Positions 24,851-33,363 of a stretch of DNA of 46,893 bases are shown piece by piece. The number at the start of each line of letters is the position of its first letter. The stretch's first letter is position 1. The notes under the pieces are model-generated. The model saw only the letters and a program-made list of their open reading frames with translations, made no database searches and had not been told where the DNA came from. Source of the stretch: Lachnospiraceae bacterium (lineage in GTDB: Bacteria > Bacillota > Clostridia > Lachnospirales > Lachnospiraceae); NCBI GenBank assembly GCA_030526405.1, contig JAUNCZ010000024.1, positions 1 to 46,893 of the forward strand, in the 5' to 3' direction. The translations under genes were made by a program, and so were the position numbers.

Positions 24851-24880
24851 CAGCGAAGCGGATTGCATAGAACCGCTTTA
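24851..24880 (+). repeat. Dispersed hairpin repeat, degenerate copy
   Basis: The core CAGCGAAGCGGATTGC, then ATAGAACCGCTT, lies just after the AIM24 stop codon. It resembles the copy at 66-110 but with a changed loop. Confidence 0.4.
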
Positions 24881-24930
24881 GCAAAACAGTAGCTGCAAGA
24901 AGCAGCAATATACTGGGAAAAAGGTGATTT

Positions 24931-25362
24931 ATGGCATATGACCTTTTGAAAGAAAAAAGGGAAGCGATCGAAGCGGGAAACCGAGCCCTGGACAGTCTGC
25001 TGGAAGCGAGAAAACAGCTGAACAGTGCAAAAAACTGGGGGCTTTGGGATATGTTTGGTGGAGGCATTTTCTCCAGCATGATCAAGCATTCCAAAATTGA
25101 CAGGGCAAAACAGAATCTGGAGATGGTGAAATACGATCTGAAGCGCTTCAGTGAAGAGTTGGAGGATGTTCGGATATCGTATCATCTTTCCATTGATATC
25201 GGTGATTTTCTTACCTTTGCTGACTGGTTTTTTGACGGCTTTTTTGTGGACTGGATGGTACAGGATAAAATCAATCAGTCTTTAGAGCAGGTGGAGGAAG
25301 CCATCATGATGGTGGAAGAGATTCTCCAGGAGCTCACAGCCATTGATGTGGAGGCGTATTAA
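24931..25362 (+). CDS. Hypothetical coiled-coil protein
   Basis: A 143-residue protein with no family I recognise. Residues 1-32 and 58-90 are charged, heptad-like helices. A glycine/hydrophobic stretch (WGLWDMFGGGIFSSMIKH) sits between them near 36-53. An aromatic segment (FLTFADWFFDGFFVDWMV) lies near 98-115, and a final acidic helix closes the protein. The aromatic part may lie on or in a membrane. It follows the AIM24 gene on the same strand and precedes a tiny membrane protein, so a shared membrane-associated role is possible but only by context. AAGGTG lies before the start. Confidence 0.7.
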   Translation: MAYDLLKEKREAIEAGNRALDSLLEARKQLNSAKNWGLWDMFGGGIFSSMIKHSKIDRAKQNLEMVKYDLKRFSEELEDVRISYHLSIDIGDFLTFADWFFDGFFVDWMVQDKINQSLEQVEEAIMMVEEILQELTAIDVEAY

Positions 25363-25373
25363 GAGAGGAGCTG

Positions 25374-25508
25374 ATGCCTATGATGAGTTTTGGAATGATG
25401 GGCGTTTTTGTCCCCATCATATTCACTCTGGTAATTGGAATATTTGTTTTTACAATTGTGCAGGGTATCAGATATCTGTCCTTTGTGAGAGATGAAAGCT
25501 GGGGCTGA
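25374..25508 (+). CDS. Small membrane protein, possible internally deleted DUF2500 relic
   Basis: A 44-residue frame starting 11 bases after the previous gene, with AGAGGAG directly upstream. The N-terminus (MMSFGMMGVFVPIIFTLVIG) and its single membrane helix look like the start of DUF2500 proteins, and the end (GIRYLSFVRDE) looks like their extreme C-terminus. The histidine-rich middle and beta domain (roughly 75 residues) would be missing in frame. From memory of the family, this looks like an internal deletion; it may still be expressed. The following 25509-25689 holds a short open frame (25544-25621, 25 codons from GTG) with no recognised identity and nothing else. Confidence 0.5.
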   Translation: MPMMSFGMMGVFVPIIFTLVIGIFVFTIVQGIRYLSFVRDESWG

Positions 25509-25689
25509 GTTGTATAAAGCCACCTGATAAGAGGATAATTGTTGTGACAGATCCAAAGGAACCTGGATTACTGCTGGCAGAAGCCATTAAAGCGTGGCCG
25601 AATCAAGGGGTGGACAGATAATAGCTTCCTATATTAATATGACCCTATATGATTTTCGGGAGAAATCCTGACAATGGGTATAGTATACG

Positions 25690-25731
25690 TTTGCGAGCAG
25701 CGAAGTGGATTTTGAATGTCCGCTTTTCTGA
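25690..25731 (+). repeat. Dispersed hairpin repeat, copy
   Basis: TTGCGAGCAGCGAAGTGGAT followed by TTTGAATGTCCGCTTTTCTG matches the copy at 66-110 across most positions, preceded by TATAC. It lies 28 bases before the next start codon. Confidence 0.5.
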
Positions 25732-25758
25732 CAAAAGAATAAACAGGAGAATCAGAGC

Positions 25759-26283
25759 ATGAATCTTGAAAAAAACCTTATCGATAATATTCTGGAAACA
25801 GAGATAAAGCTGGGCCATGCAGATATGGCCATCACCTTTTATTACCCTGTTATCTCCCTTCTGGAGCTGCTGGACTGCACAGAGCAGCAGCTGGATGCTG
25901 CCATCGGCAGCTTTCAGGAAGCTGTAAAAGAAACCCTGGGACCAGTAAAAATCCAGGAACTTGCCAATGAGAAGGGACGCTTTAGCGTCCGTGTTTCTGC
26001 AAAAGGTGTGAACTGGGTACACAGCAATTTCCACCCCACAGAGTTTATGAAGCAGTTTGTGGCGGAGATTCAGAAGTCGGGTATCACCCTGGGGGATATC
26101 GTAACTCTGTTCCACAGCTTTTCCCAGGATGTGGAGGTGAAAAAGGTCAGTGAGGAGGAGTGGTCGGTATCCTTTGCAGATGAGGCCGTTGATCCCTATG
26201 TCTATCATATTGAGAAAAACTTCTTTGGACTGGAGTATCACAGATTTACAAAGGAAGCTTATAGAAAAACCATGGAGGGGTAA
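25759..26283 (+). CDS. DUF3877-like hypothetical protein
   Basis: A 174-residue, soluble, acidic protein. The opening LEKNLIDNILETEIKLGHA, then ITFYYPVISLLELL, resembles DUF3877 proteins of Lachnospiraceae; I give this from memory and with moderate confidence. No catalytic motif, signal peptide or membrane segment is apparent. It has its own ribosome site (ACAGGAG) and ends in a bidirectional terminator, so it is a separate unit or the last gene after the AIM24 group. Function unknown. Confidence 0.7.
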   Translation: MNLEKNLIDNILETEIKLGHADMAITFYYPVISLLELLDCTEQQLDAAIGSFQEAVKETLGPVKIQELANEKGRFSVRVSAKGVNWVHSNFHPTEFMKQFVAEIQKSGITLGDIVTLFHSFSQDVEVKKVSEEEWSVSFADEAVDPYVYHIEKNFFGLEYHRFTKEAYRKTMEG

Positions 26284-26334
26284 GAAGCGTCATTCTTTGG
26301 AATTGAGCTTAGATATTGGGAAAAAATGTCCGTG

Positions 26335-26377
26335 GATAAAAAACCCGCTGTACCGATCTGGGTACAGCGGGTTTTTG
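26335..26377. terminator. Bidirectional terminator
   Basis: AACCCGCTGTACC (26342-26354) and GGTACAGCGGGTT (26361-26373) form a perfect 13-bp stem with A-run and T-run on opposite sides. It can end both the DUF3877 transcript (plus) and the pdxST transcript (minus). Confidence 0.92.
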
Positions 26378-26429
26378 ATGAAAAATCAGAGTATACGTCA
26401 GACAGTGACACTGGTCACTCCTTTGGTAA

Positions 26430-27014
26430 TCAGCTTGCTTTCACCTTCTCAAGAAAGTATTCATGGACCCTTGTGTCCTGGGTCATCTCCGGGTGAAATG
26501 CCAGTCCCAGCTGATTTTTGTATTCAACTCCCACAATTCGCTGGTCCACGGTGGTGAGAACCTTCACCTCCGGTGCTGTTTCCTTTACATAGGGAGCACG
26601 GATGAATACCAGGGGGTAATCCTGGATGGATCCGATATCGGAATTCACAGCGAAGCTGCCCAGCTGACGACCGTAGGCATTTCTCTGGACGGTTACAGGC
26701 AGGGTTGCCAGATGTTTCGTGGAATCCTGATCCAGGTTTTCCGCCAGAAGAATAAGGCCGGCGCAGGTGGCCAGAACCGGAAGGCCCTCCCTGATCATTG
26801 CCTGCAGGTCATGGAAAAGATCCAGCTCATGCATCAGTTTTCCCTGGACAGTACTTTCACCGCCGGGAAGGATCAGTCCCTCCAGCCCCTCCAGGTCTTT
26901 TTTCTGGCGGATTTCCACACATTCCAGTGGAGTTCCGCTTTTTTTAGCAGCCTCAGACAGCATTTTTTCATGTTCGATGAAGGCTCCCTGAACTGCAAGG
27001 ATACCGATCTTCAT
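26430..27014 (-). CDS. pdxT: Pyridoxal 5'-phosphate synthase glutaminase subunit
   Basis: A 194-residue class I glutaminase that delivers ammonia to PdxS. The triad is visible: Cys84 in ATCAGLILLA, His174 and Glu176 in AFHPEMTQD. GGEST near 51-55 is the oxyanion-strand motif of the family, and RAPYV near 139 is also conserved. I chose the ATG at 27014, one base after the pdxS stop, with GGAGCG inside the end of pdxS. It acts as part of a 12+12 complex that makes PLP from ribose-5-phosphate, glyceraldehyde-3-phosphate and glutamine. Confidence 0.96.
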   Translation of the reverse strand: MKIGILAVQGAFIEHEKMLSEAAKKSGTPLECVEIRQKKDLEGLEGLILPGGESTVQGKLMHELDLFHDLQAMIREGLPVLATCAGLILLAENLDQDSTKHLATLPVTVQRNAYGRQLGSFAVNSDIGSIQDYPLVFIRAPYVKETAPEVKVLTTVDQRIVGVEYKNQLGLAFHPEMTQDTRVHEYFLEKVKAS

Positions 27015-27015
27015 A

Positions 27016-27891
27016 TTATTTTCCACGCTCCTCCATGATGATTTTGATCTCGCTTGGGTTGATGCCCACCATAGCCTCACCAAGATCCTCAGAGAGACGG
27101 GCGATCAGTGCTGCATCTTTATAATTGGTAACAGCCTGAACGATGGCGGAAGCACGTTTTGCAGGATCACCGGATTTGAAGATACCGGAGCCTACGAATA
27201 CACCCTCAGCACCCAGCTGCATCATCAGGGCAGCATCAGCTGGTGTTGCTACACCGCCGGCAGCGAAGTTTACAACAGGAAGTTTTCCGTTTTCATGTAC
27301 GTACTGGATCAGCTCGTAAGGTACCTGCAGCTGTTTTGCCTCCTCGTACAGCTCATCCTGAGCCATGGAAGTGATTTTTCTGATCTCTGCATTCATCTTT
27401 CTCATGTGGCGAACGGCCTGTACCACATCACCTGTACCAGGCTCGCCCTTTGTACGGATCATGGCAGCACCCTCGTTGATTCTTCTGAGGGCCTCACCTA
27501 AATCTCTGGCACCGCATACGAATGGAACCTTGAACTGTCTCTTATCAATATGGTAGATATCATCGGCAGGAGAAAGTACCTCAGACTCATCGATGTAATC
27601 AATCTCAATTGCCTCCAGGATCTGGGCCTCCACGAAATGACCGATACGGCATTTTGCCATAACTGGAATGCTGACAGCCTCCTGGATTCCTTTGATCATC
27701 TTTGGATCACTCATTCTGGATACTCCGCCGGCTGCACGGATGTCGGCAGGAATACGCTCCAGTGCCATAACTGCACAGGCACCGGCAGCCTCAGCAATCT
27801 TTGCCTGCTCAGGGGTGGTAACATCCATGATTACACCGCCCTTTAACATCTGTGCTAAACCTTTATTTAATTCATACTGTGTCTGATTCAT
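27016..27891 (-). CDS. pdxS: Pyridoxal 5'-phosphate synthase subunit PdxS
   Basis: A 291-residue TIM-barrel synthase that builds PLP. Signatures include [21 protein letters not shown] (interrupted here for brevity), the active-site lysine in [10 protein letters not shown] near 80, and [16 protein letters not shown] with [11 protein letters not shown] near 213-245, the phosphate-binding glycines. The AGGAGG site is 9 bases from the start. It diverges from a PdxR-like regulator, which probably controls it. Confidence 0.98.
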   Translation of the reverse strand: MNQTQYELNKGLAQMLKGGVIMDVTTPEQAKIAEAAGACAVMALERIPADIRAAGGVSRMSDPKMIKGIQEAVSIPVMAKCRIGHFVEAQILEAIEIDYIDESEVLSPADDIYHIDKRQFKVPFVCGARDLGEALRRINEGAAMIRTKGEPGTGDVVQAVRHMRKMNAEIRKITSMAQDELYEEAKQLQVPYELIQYVHENGKLPVVNFAAGGVATPADAALMMQLGAEGVFVGSGIFKSGDPAKRASAIVQAVTNYKDAALIARLSEDLGEAMVGINPSEIKIIMEERGK

Positions 27892-27932
27892 TTTTCATAT
27901 CCTCCTGTAAAGTAGTGTCTTCATTATTCTTC

Positions 27933-27981
27933 GCGATAAAGCGATAAAGTGTTTGCGTTTTGTTGAGACCTATCTTATAAT
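27933..27981. promoter_or_regulatory. pdxR promoter and probable PdxR operator
   Basis: A direct repeat of GCGATAAA, two units back to back (27933-27948), lies beside a plus-strand promoter TTGCGT (27953-27958), 17 bp, TATAAT (27976-27981). The tandem site sits between the two divergent genes, where MocR/PdxR proteins usually bind. The pdxS promoter on the minus strand was not resolved. Confidence 0.6.
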
Positions 27982-28045
27982 GGTTCTGGTCATAAAGAAA
28001 TAACCAAAAATGAATAAAAATTCATGCCAGATACAGGAGAAACCC

Positions 28046-29452
28046 ATGTTAACCTATGATTTTCAAAACATAGATGGTCCCATCTATGAATATATTTATA
28101 AATGCATAAAAGAGGATATTTTATCAGGAAATATTCGGCCAGGGGAGAAGCTGCCCTCCAAACGTACCTTTGCCAACAACCACGGCATTAGTACCATTAC
28201 GATTCAGAATGCATATGACCAGTTGATCAGTGAGGGCTACGTATATACCCTGCCCAAGAGGGGGTATTATGCGGCAGAACTGCCGGATATGGCCACAAGG
28301 CCTTCTGCCAGCGGGCACATCAGTTACGATATTGCCATTCCTGAGAAAAAAGAATATAAAGTGGATTTTTCGGGAAATGCCGTTTCCTCAGACAATTTCC
28401 CCTTTTCCATCTGGACCAGGATCTCCAGAGAGGTGCTGGCAACGAAAAAGGAGGAACTGATGATCATGCCCCCTGTCTGCGGAGTGGAGGAGCTGCGTTC
28501 CGCCATTGCAGAGCATCTGAAATCCTTCCGGGGAATGATCGTGGATCCCAATCAGATCATTGTGGGTGCAGGAACAGAGTATCTCTACGGCCTGATTACG
28601 GAGCTGCTGGGGAATGATAAGACCTATGCCATTGAAACTCCGGGGTATAAAAAGCTGGCTCAGATCTACCGACAGAGGGGAATCAGCTGTCAGTATGCCT
28701 CCATGGACCGGTACGGAGTGACGGTGGAGGGACTGGAGAGGTCAGAGGCACAGGTGGCCCATATCTGTCCGAATCATCATTTTCCCACTGGGATCACCAT
28801 GCCTGCCAGCAGAAGATATGAGGTGCTGGCCTGGGCCAATGCCAGTGACTCCCGCTATATCATAGAGGACGATTACGACAGCGAGTTCAGAACAGAGGGA
28901 AAACCCATCCCCACACTGTTCTCCATTGATGCCTGCGAGAAGGTGATTTATATGAATACTTTCTCCAAATCATTGTCCCCCACCATTCGAATCAGCTATA
29001 TGGTGCTGCCGGTGCATCTGGTGAAAAAACTCTTTGCAAAGATGGATTTTTATTCCTGCACCGTGTCTAATTTCGAGCAGTACACACTGGCGGAGTTCAT
29101 CAGACAGGGATTTTTTGAAAAACATATCAATCGGATGCGACTTTACTATATGAGAAAGAGAAGACAGGTGATGGATATCATCCAGAACAGCGGTCTTGTA
29201 AGCAGCAGTGAGATCCTGGAAAATGATTCCGGGCTCCATTTTCTGCTGAAACTGCAGACCACCATTCCGGATGAAACAATAGAAAACAGGTTGCTGGAGC
29301 AGGGGATCCGCATCCAGTCATTGTCGGATTACGACCTGCTGAAGGAAGAGGATCAGGCCCACTACTTTATCATCAACTATTCCAACCTGAATATGGATGT
29401 CATTGAGGATGCTCTGAAGAAGATGGAAGAGGTGCTGGAAACAGCAGGGTAA
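28046..29452 (+). CDS. pdxR: MocR/PdxR-family regulator of pyridoxal synthesis
   Basis: A 468-residue fusion of a GntR-type winged helix (about 10-80, IYEYIYKCIKEDILSGNIRPG, broken here, then TITIQNAYDQL) with a fold-type I aminotransferase-like domain. The PLP lysine is Lys308 in NTFSKSLSPTIR, and EDDYDSEFR near 270 is conserved. Such proteins sense PLP and activate pdxST. I chose the ATG at 28046, which has CAGGAG 7 bases upstream; an ATG at 28010 lacks one. The divergent placement with pdxST and the direct repeat between them support this function. Activation versus repression is not shown by the sequence. Confidence 0.88.
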   Translation: MLTYDFQNIDGPIYEYIYKCIKEDILSGNIRPGEKLPSKRTFANNHGISTITIQNAYDQLISEGYVYTLPKRGYYAAELPDMATRPSASGHISYDIAIPEKKEYKVDFSGNAVSSDNFPFSIWTRISREVLATKKEELMIMPPVCGVEELRSAIAEHLKSFRGMIVDPNQIIVGAGTEYLYGLITELLGNDKTYAIETPGYKKLAQIYRQRGISCQYASMDRYGVTVEGLERSEAQVAHICPNHHFPTGITMPASRRYEVLAWANASDSRYIIEDDYDSEFRTEGKPIPTLFSIDACEKVIYMNTFSKSLSPTIRISYMVLPVHLVKKLFAKMDFYSCTVSNFEQYTLAEFIRQGFFEKHINRMRLYYMRKRRQVMDIIQNSGLVSSSEILENDSGLHFLLKLQTTIPDETIENRLLEQGIRIQSLSDYDLLKEEDQAHYFIINYSNLNMDVIEDALKKMEEVLETAG

Positions 29453-29469
29453 CCTGGAAGCTGTTTTCA

Positions 29470-29565
29470 GGAACCGGATCCACCGGTGCATCATGAATCA
29501 AAGCCCTGCAGCTGTGTTTTTAGCCACTGGAACCATAGGTGAATGATGAATCAAAGCCCTGTATC
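29470..29565. repeat. Direct repeat spanning the stop codon of the lipase gene
   Basis: GGAACC, GGTG and ATGAATCAAAGCCCTG occur in order twice (29470-29508 and 29529-29561), with a period of 53-59 bp. The second copy contains the lipase gene's stop codon and last codons (minus strand). The first copy is an extra-genic duplicate between the two convergent genes. Confidence 0.7.
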
Positions 29566-30351
29566 CTGTGCCTGATTCTCACCCCGGTGTTTCGGTCTGC
29601 GATACAGCTCCTTCATATGATAACTGGTATGATACAGTTTTGGATTAAGAAGCTTTCCAAGACTGATCGCCTCCCTTCCGATTTCCCGGCGCAGTATCAT
29701 GCGAAAGCCAGGGAAGGGTGGCAGATAGGTGACGATATCGTTGCGGTTGGCAAAATTGCAGCATTTCCTGCAGATACTGTTCAGGTAACGTTCCAGAAGT
29801 GCCCGCTCAGTGGGTCTGGCCTTGAAGGGACGCACGCTGCCATAGGTGTACAGATAGGGCCGGATACCGAAGTTGTAATTCAGATCCTGACAGCACAGCA
29901 TGGCCTGGCCGGAGCCCAGAGACCAGCCGATAATCTCTGTTTCAGCCTGGGGATGTGCCAGATGCAGTGCCTGCCACTGATCCCGGATGATATGCTTGAT
30001 GGCCTTGTACATATCACCCCAGCCCCGATGTACCCGCAAGGTCACCAGTTCTCCTTCGAAGGGAAAGGCATCATAATATTTGCTGGCAAATTCAAAGATA
30101 TTGGCGAACCAGTCACTTTTGGAATTGGTTTTCTGAAAATGAATCTGGATCACATCCCGTTCCTCGTCGTACCAGAAGGCATAATTCACCTCGTGGCGGA
30201 TTCCAAGAAGATGTTCTATTGGATGTTTTTCCGGATCACAGGTGTATTCCACACCGATGTATTCAATTTTTGCCCGGACTCTGCCGGTTTTCTGAAAATC
30301 CTCGCTTGTGTCAATAAAATACTGGTCAAAAGGAAGTCTTCTGTAGGTCAT
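29551..30351 (-). CDS. Class 3 lipase-like alpha/beta hydrolase
   Basis: A 266-residue protein with the lipase class 3 layout: nucleophile Ser144 in IGWSLGSGQA, Asp206 in NRNDIVTYLPP and a histidine (His245, or His241) in LYHTSYHMKELY. The N-terminal domain has RVHRGWGDMYKAIKHII, the usual lead into the catalytic core. No signal peptide is seen, so the protein is probably cytoplasmic. The true substrate is unknown. I chose the ATG at 30351, preceded by GGGGG; a start at 30399 would run into a dispersed repeat. It is convergent with pdxR and single-gene in appearance. The predicted antisense frame on the plus strand has no conserved motif. Confidence 0.82.
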   Translation of the reverse strand: MTYRRLPFDQYFIDTSEDFQKTGRVRAKIEYIGVEYTCDPEKHPIEHLLGIRHEVNYAFWYDEERDVIQIHFQKTNSKSDWFANIFEFASKYYDAFPFEGELVTLRVHRGWGDMYKAIKHIIRDQWQALHLAHPQAETEIIGWSLGSGQAMLCCQDLNYNFGIRPYLYTYGSVRPFKARPTERALLERYLNSICRKCCNFANRNDIVTYLPPFPGFRMILRREIGREAISLGKLLNPKLYHTSYHMKELYRRPKHRGENQAQDTGL

Positions 30352-30387
30352 ACGATCCCCCCATTCTGAAAAATAAGGTATACAGTG

Positions 30388-30430
30388 GTTTATGAGCAAG
30401 AAAGGAAACGGATTGCGAATGGCAGTATTG
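30388..30430 (+). repeat. Dispersed hairpin repeat, degenerate copy
   Basis: TTTATGAGCAAG, GGAAACGGATTGCGAATGGC resembles the element at 66-110, again preceded by TATAC. It lies between the divergent lipase and SGNH genes. Confidence 0.4.
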
Positions 30431-30580
30431 CCATGTGAATACTGTTACTTGAAATGTTATTACATATCTATACTGACAGTATAAAGGATTTGGCGGAGAT
30501 TAACCAGTAAATTCTATTGTTTTCAGGGCTGATAAATGCTAAAATACATTAGTTATAATTTCGGAAAAAGAGGTCTATCT

Positions 30581-31459
30581 ATGAATAAGAAACTGTTGAT
30601 TCCGGTGGCAGGTACAGCAGCTGTTCTTGGTGCAGCGGCATTGCTGTTTGTGAAGGGATTTTATCGAGCTGAGCATCCGGAGGCGGATATTTCCATCGGA
30701 CGAGTGCTTCTCTCTGAGCTGGAGGAGCAGAAGCTGGAGGATGTGGAGGCACAGATTCATGAGATCCAGAGTGTAAGGGAAGAGGCAGCCAGGGCTCAGC
30801 GTGAAGCGGAGGAAGCGGCTCTTCGTGCTCAGCATGAGGCGGAGGCAGCAGCCCAGGCGGCAGCGGATGAGGCCGCAAGGCAGGCGTATTTTGAACAGTG
30901 GTGTGCCGAGGCCAATGCCATGGCAGATGCAGAGCAGTTCAAAGGGATCTTTTCAGGAAGTGTAGTGATCGGCGATTCCATCGTCAACGGCATTATCCAG
31001 ACAGATCTGATGCTGCCCTCCAGCGTGGTCAGCGAGATCGGAGCCAATCTGGATGATCTGATGGAGATGATTCCTGAGATTCAGAGCAGAAATCCCCAGA
31101 ATATCTTCCTGTATTGCGGTTTTAATGATATCGGAATGTGCAGAGGTGATACAGAGCAGTATTACTCCAAGTTTGCAGCATTTATCCAGCAGCTGCAGGC
31201 AGTGTGTCCGGGGGTTCCCATCTATGTGAATCATCTGATCCATCCCATTCATCTGGAAAGCCTGGCCTTTGAGGGCTATGATAATGTGCAGGAATACAAC
31301 GCCATGATCACCCAGCTCTGCGGTGAATACGGACTTACCCTCATCGAAAATTACGATCTGGTGAAGGAGGAATTCTATTATAAGGACGGATATCACATGA
31401 TCTACCCCTTCTATCCCCTGTGGCTCCGCAGAATGGCGGAGATCAGTGGACTCATGTGA
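30581..31459 (+). CDS. Membrane-anchored SGNH/GDSL-like protein
   Basis: A 292-residue protein. Residues 4-26 are a membrane anchor. Residues 42-110 are an alanine- and glutamate-rich coiled coil. The rest is an SGNH fold: Ser133 in VIGDSIVNG, the CGFNDIG block with Asn182, and Asp269/His272 in KDGYHM. These fit an extracytoplasmic esterase or acyltransferase. It starts a cluster with DUF4358, MBOAT and DHHW genes, so it probably transfers or removes acetyl groups on a surface polymer; that is inference. I chose the ATG at 30581; a start at 30536 lacks a good ribosome site. Confidence 0.82.
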   Translation: MNKKLLIPVAGTAAVLGAAALLFVKGFYRAEHPEADISIGRVLLSELEEQKLEDVEAQIHEIQSVREEAARAQREAEEAALRAQHEAEAAAQAAADEAARQAYFEQWCAEANAMADAEQFKGIFSGSVVIGDSIVNGIIQTDLMLPSSVVSEIGANLDDLMEMIPEIQSRNPQNIFLYCGFNDIGMCRGDTEQYYSKFAAFIQQLQAVCPGVPIYVNHLIHPIHLESLAFEGYDNVQEYNAMITQLCGEYGLTLIENYDLVKEEFYYKDGYHMIYPFYPLWLRRMAEISGLM

Positions 31460-31480
31460 TGGAAGGAGGAACGAGACACT

Positions 31481-31993
31481 ATGGAAACATCCACTAAAAA
31501 GGCAGGTCTGAACCGGAATACTGCCTTACTGATTGCAAAATATCTGATTCTGCTGGCAATGGGAGCCTACGTTGCCCTGACGGTGCTGGTGCAGTGGCAG
31601 AAAAATCTCCCCTTTGACCAGGTGGGAACTGCAGTGGAGCAGGCCATCAATCAGGAGACCATGCAGAATGCGGAAATCAGGGGTTTTCAGCGTTTTTATG
31701 GTCTGAAGGCCAGTGAGTATGAGGGAGTACTTCTGTACCAGTCCGTCTCCGGTATGTCAGCGGAGGAAATTCTACTTGTGAAGGTAAAGGATACAGACCA
31801 GCTGGAGCCTCTGAAGGAGGCCATCGAAAAGAGAAGAGAAGCCAGAATCAACGATTTTTCCGGCTATGCCCCTGAGGAGGCGGCTCTGATGGAGAATGCA
31901 GAGCTGATGGTAAAGGGAAAATTTGTGTTGTTTCTTCCTTATTCTGAGGCGGATCAGCTGAAAAAGGCATTTTTTACTGCATTAGGAGAATGA
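31481..31993 (+). CDS. DUF4358 membrane-anchored protein
   Basis: A 170-residue protein with one N-terminal membrane helix (about 15-36) and an extracytoplasmic domain. The pattern GLKASEYEGVLLYQS near 75-89, EILLVKVKD, a conserved INDFSGYAPEEAAL and a final VKGKFVLFLPYSEAD match DUF4358, a Lachnospiraceae-rich family found with MBOAT/DHHW acetylation genes. The biochemical role is not known; an accessory of the acetylation machine is likely. It sits between SGNH and MBOAT genes with short spacers (21 and 3 bases). Confidence 0.85.
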   Translation: METSTKKAGLNRNTALLIAKYLILLAMGAYVALTVLVQWQKNLPFDQVGTAVEQAINQETMQNAEIRGFQRFYGLKASEYEGVLLYQSVSGMSAEEILLVKVKDTDQLEPLKEAIEKRREARINDFSGYAPEEAALMENAELMVKGKFVLFLPYSEADQLKKAFFTALGE

Positions 31994-31996
31994 TTC

Positions 31997-33349
31997 ATGG
32001 TATTCAGTAGTATTACTTTTTTATTTATGTTTTTTCCCATCGTTCTGATGGCTTACTTTCTGGTTCCGGAGCGCTTCAGAAACTATGTGCTCCTGGTTGC
32101 CAGTCTGTTTTTCTATGCCTGGGGAGAGCCGGTTTATATTGTGCTGATGCTCCTCTCTATCGCATTTAATTATGTATGTGGTCTGGAACTGGTTTCTCAG
32201 ACCGATCCGAAGAAGAAGAAGATCAAATTGTGGCTTGCGGTGGCGGTGAATCTTTCTGTGCTTGGTCTGTTCAAATACTGCACCTTTCTGCACCTGTCCC
32301 TGCCCATCGGTATTTCTTTCTATACCTTTCAGGCCATCTCCTATATCGTCGATGTGTACAGAGGACAGGCTCCGGTTCAGAAGAATCCTCTGAGCTTTGC
32401 CCTGTACATCTGCATGTTCCCCCAGCTGATCGCAGGTCCCATTGTGCGTTATTCCGATATCAATGAGCAGCTGCAGCATCGGGACACCTCTCTGGCAGAA
32501 TTTGGCGCAGGTATGAGAAGATTTCTGCTGGGTCTTGGAAAAAAGGTAATCCTGGCCAACGGTATCGGAGCCATCTACGCGGAGGTAACCGCAGATGCGG
32601 GAACTGGTCTGGCGGTTGTTACAGCCTGGATCGGCATTGCAGCCTACGCACTGCAGATCTACTTTGATTTCAGCGGATATTCCGATATGGCCATCGGTCT
32701 TGGAAGAATGTTCGGGTTTCATTTTCTGGAAAACTTCCGGCTGCCCTATACAGCTGTTTCCATCTCGGATTTCTGGAGAAAATGGCATATTTCCTTAAGC
32801 TCCTGGTTTTCCGAGTATGTGTACATTCCGCTGGGGGGCAACAGAAAGGGTGTGCAGCGTCAGATCCTGAACCTTCTCATCGTGTGGACCCTTACGGGAA
32901 TCTGGCACGGAGCCAGCTCCAATTTCATGGTCTGGGGCCTGTACTACGGAATTCTCATTGTGCTGGAGAAATTTGTCTGGGGTAAGTATACAGAGAAGAT
33001 GCCCCGTCTTCTGCAGCACATCTATGCACTGTTTTTTATCAACCTTGGCTGGACACTGTTTTTCAGCAACAGTGTTTCCGAGGGTGTACGATATCTGGGG
33101 TACCTGTTTGGTGTAGGTGCCACAGGTGTTTTCGACCAGGCTGCACTGCCGGCAATCATGTATCATCTGCCCCTGTGGATCGTTGGCATTTTCGCCTGCA
33201 CCACCACCTGCAAAAGGCTTCTAGAGCGGGCAGAGCACAGTAAAAAGGCAGCGATGGCAGTAAATGTTGCCTACATAGCCGTATTTATCGTGGCTGTATC
33301 CTGTCTGATCACAGACAGCTACAATCCGTTCCTGTATTTCAGATTTTAG
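31997..33349 (+). CDS. MBOAT-family O-acyltransferase
   Basis: A 450-residue membrane-bound O-acyltransferase related to AlgI and DltB. The family start MVFSSITFLFMFFPIVL, the PQLIAGPIVRY loop near 134, and the catalytic His304 in GIWHGASSNFMVWG are present. Around ten hydrophobic helices are expected. It should pass acetyl from a cytosolic donor to an extracytoplasmic acceptor, in partnership with the DHHW protein encoded next, as AlgI works with AlgJ/AlgX. The polymer that is modified cannot be read from the sequence. Spacing to the next gene is 14 bases, with AAAGGAGAG. Confidence 0.94.
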   Translation: MVFSSITFLFMFFPIVLMAYFLVPERFRNYVLLVASLFFYAWGEPVYIVLMLLSIAFNYVCGLELVSQTDPKKKKIKLWLAVAVNLSVLGLFKYCTFLHLSLPIGISFYTFQAISYIVDVYRGQAPVQKNPLSFALYICMFPQLIAGPIVRYSDINEQLQHRDTSLAEFGAGMRRFLLGLGKKVILANGIGAIYAEVTADAGTGLAVVTAWIGIAAYALQIYFDFSGYSDMAIGLGRMFGFHFLENFRLPYTAVSISDFWRKWHISLSSWFSEYVYIPLGGNRKGVQRQILNLLIVWTLTGIWHGASSNFMVWGLYYGILIVLEKFVWGKYTEKMPRLLQHIYALFFINLGWTLFFSNSVSEGVRYLGYLFGVGATGVFDQAALPAIMYHLPLWIVGIFACTTTCKRLLERAEHSKKAAMAVNVAYIAVFIVAVSCLITDSYNPFLYFRF

Positions 33350-33363
33350 AAAGGAGAGAGTGA

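Noticed and set aside
29539..30369. A 276-codon plus-strand frame opposite the lipase gene
   Set aside because: The minus strand carries the full lipase Ser-Asp-His motif set; the plus frame has none and no ribosome site.
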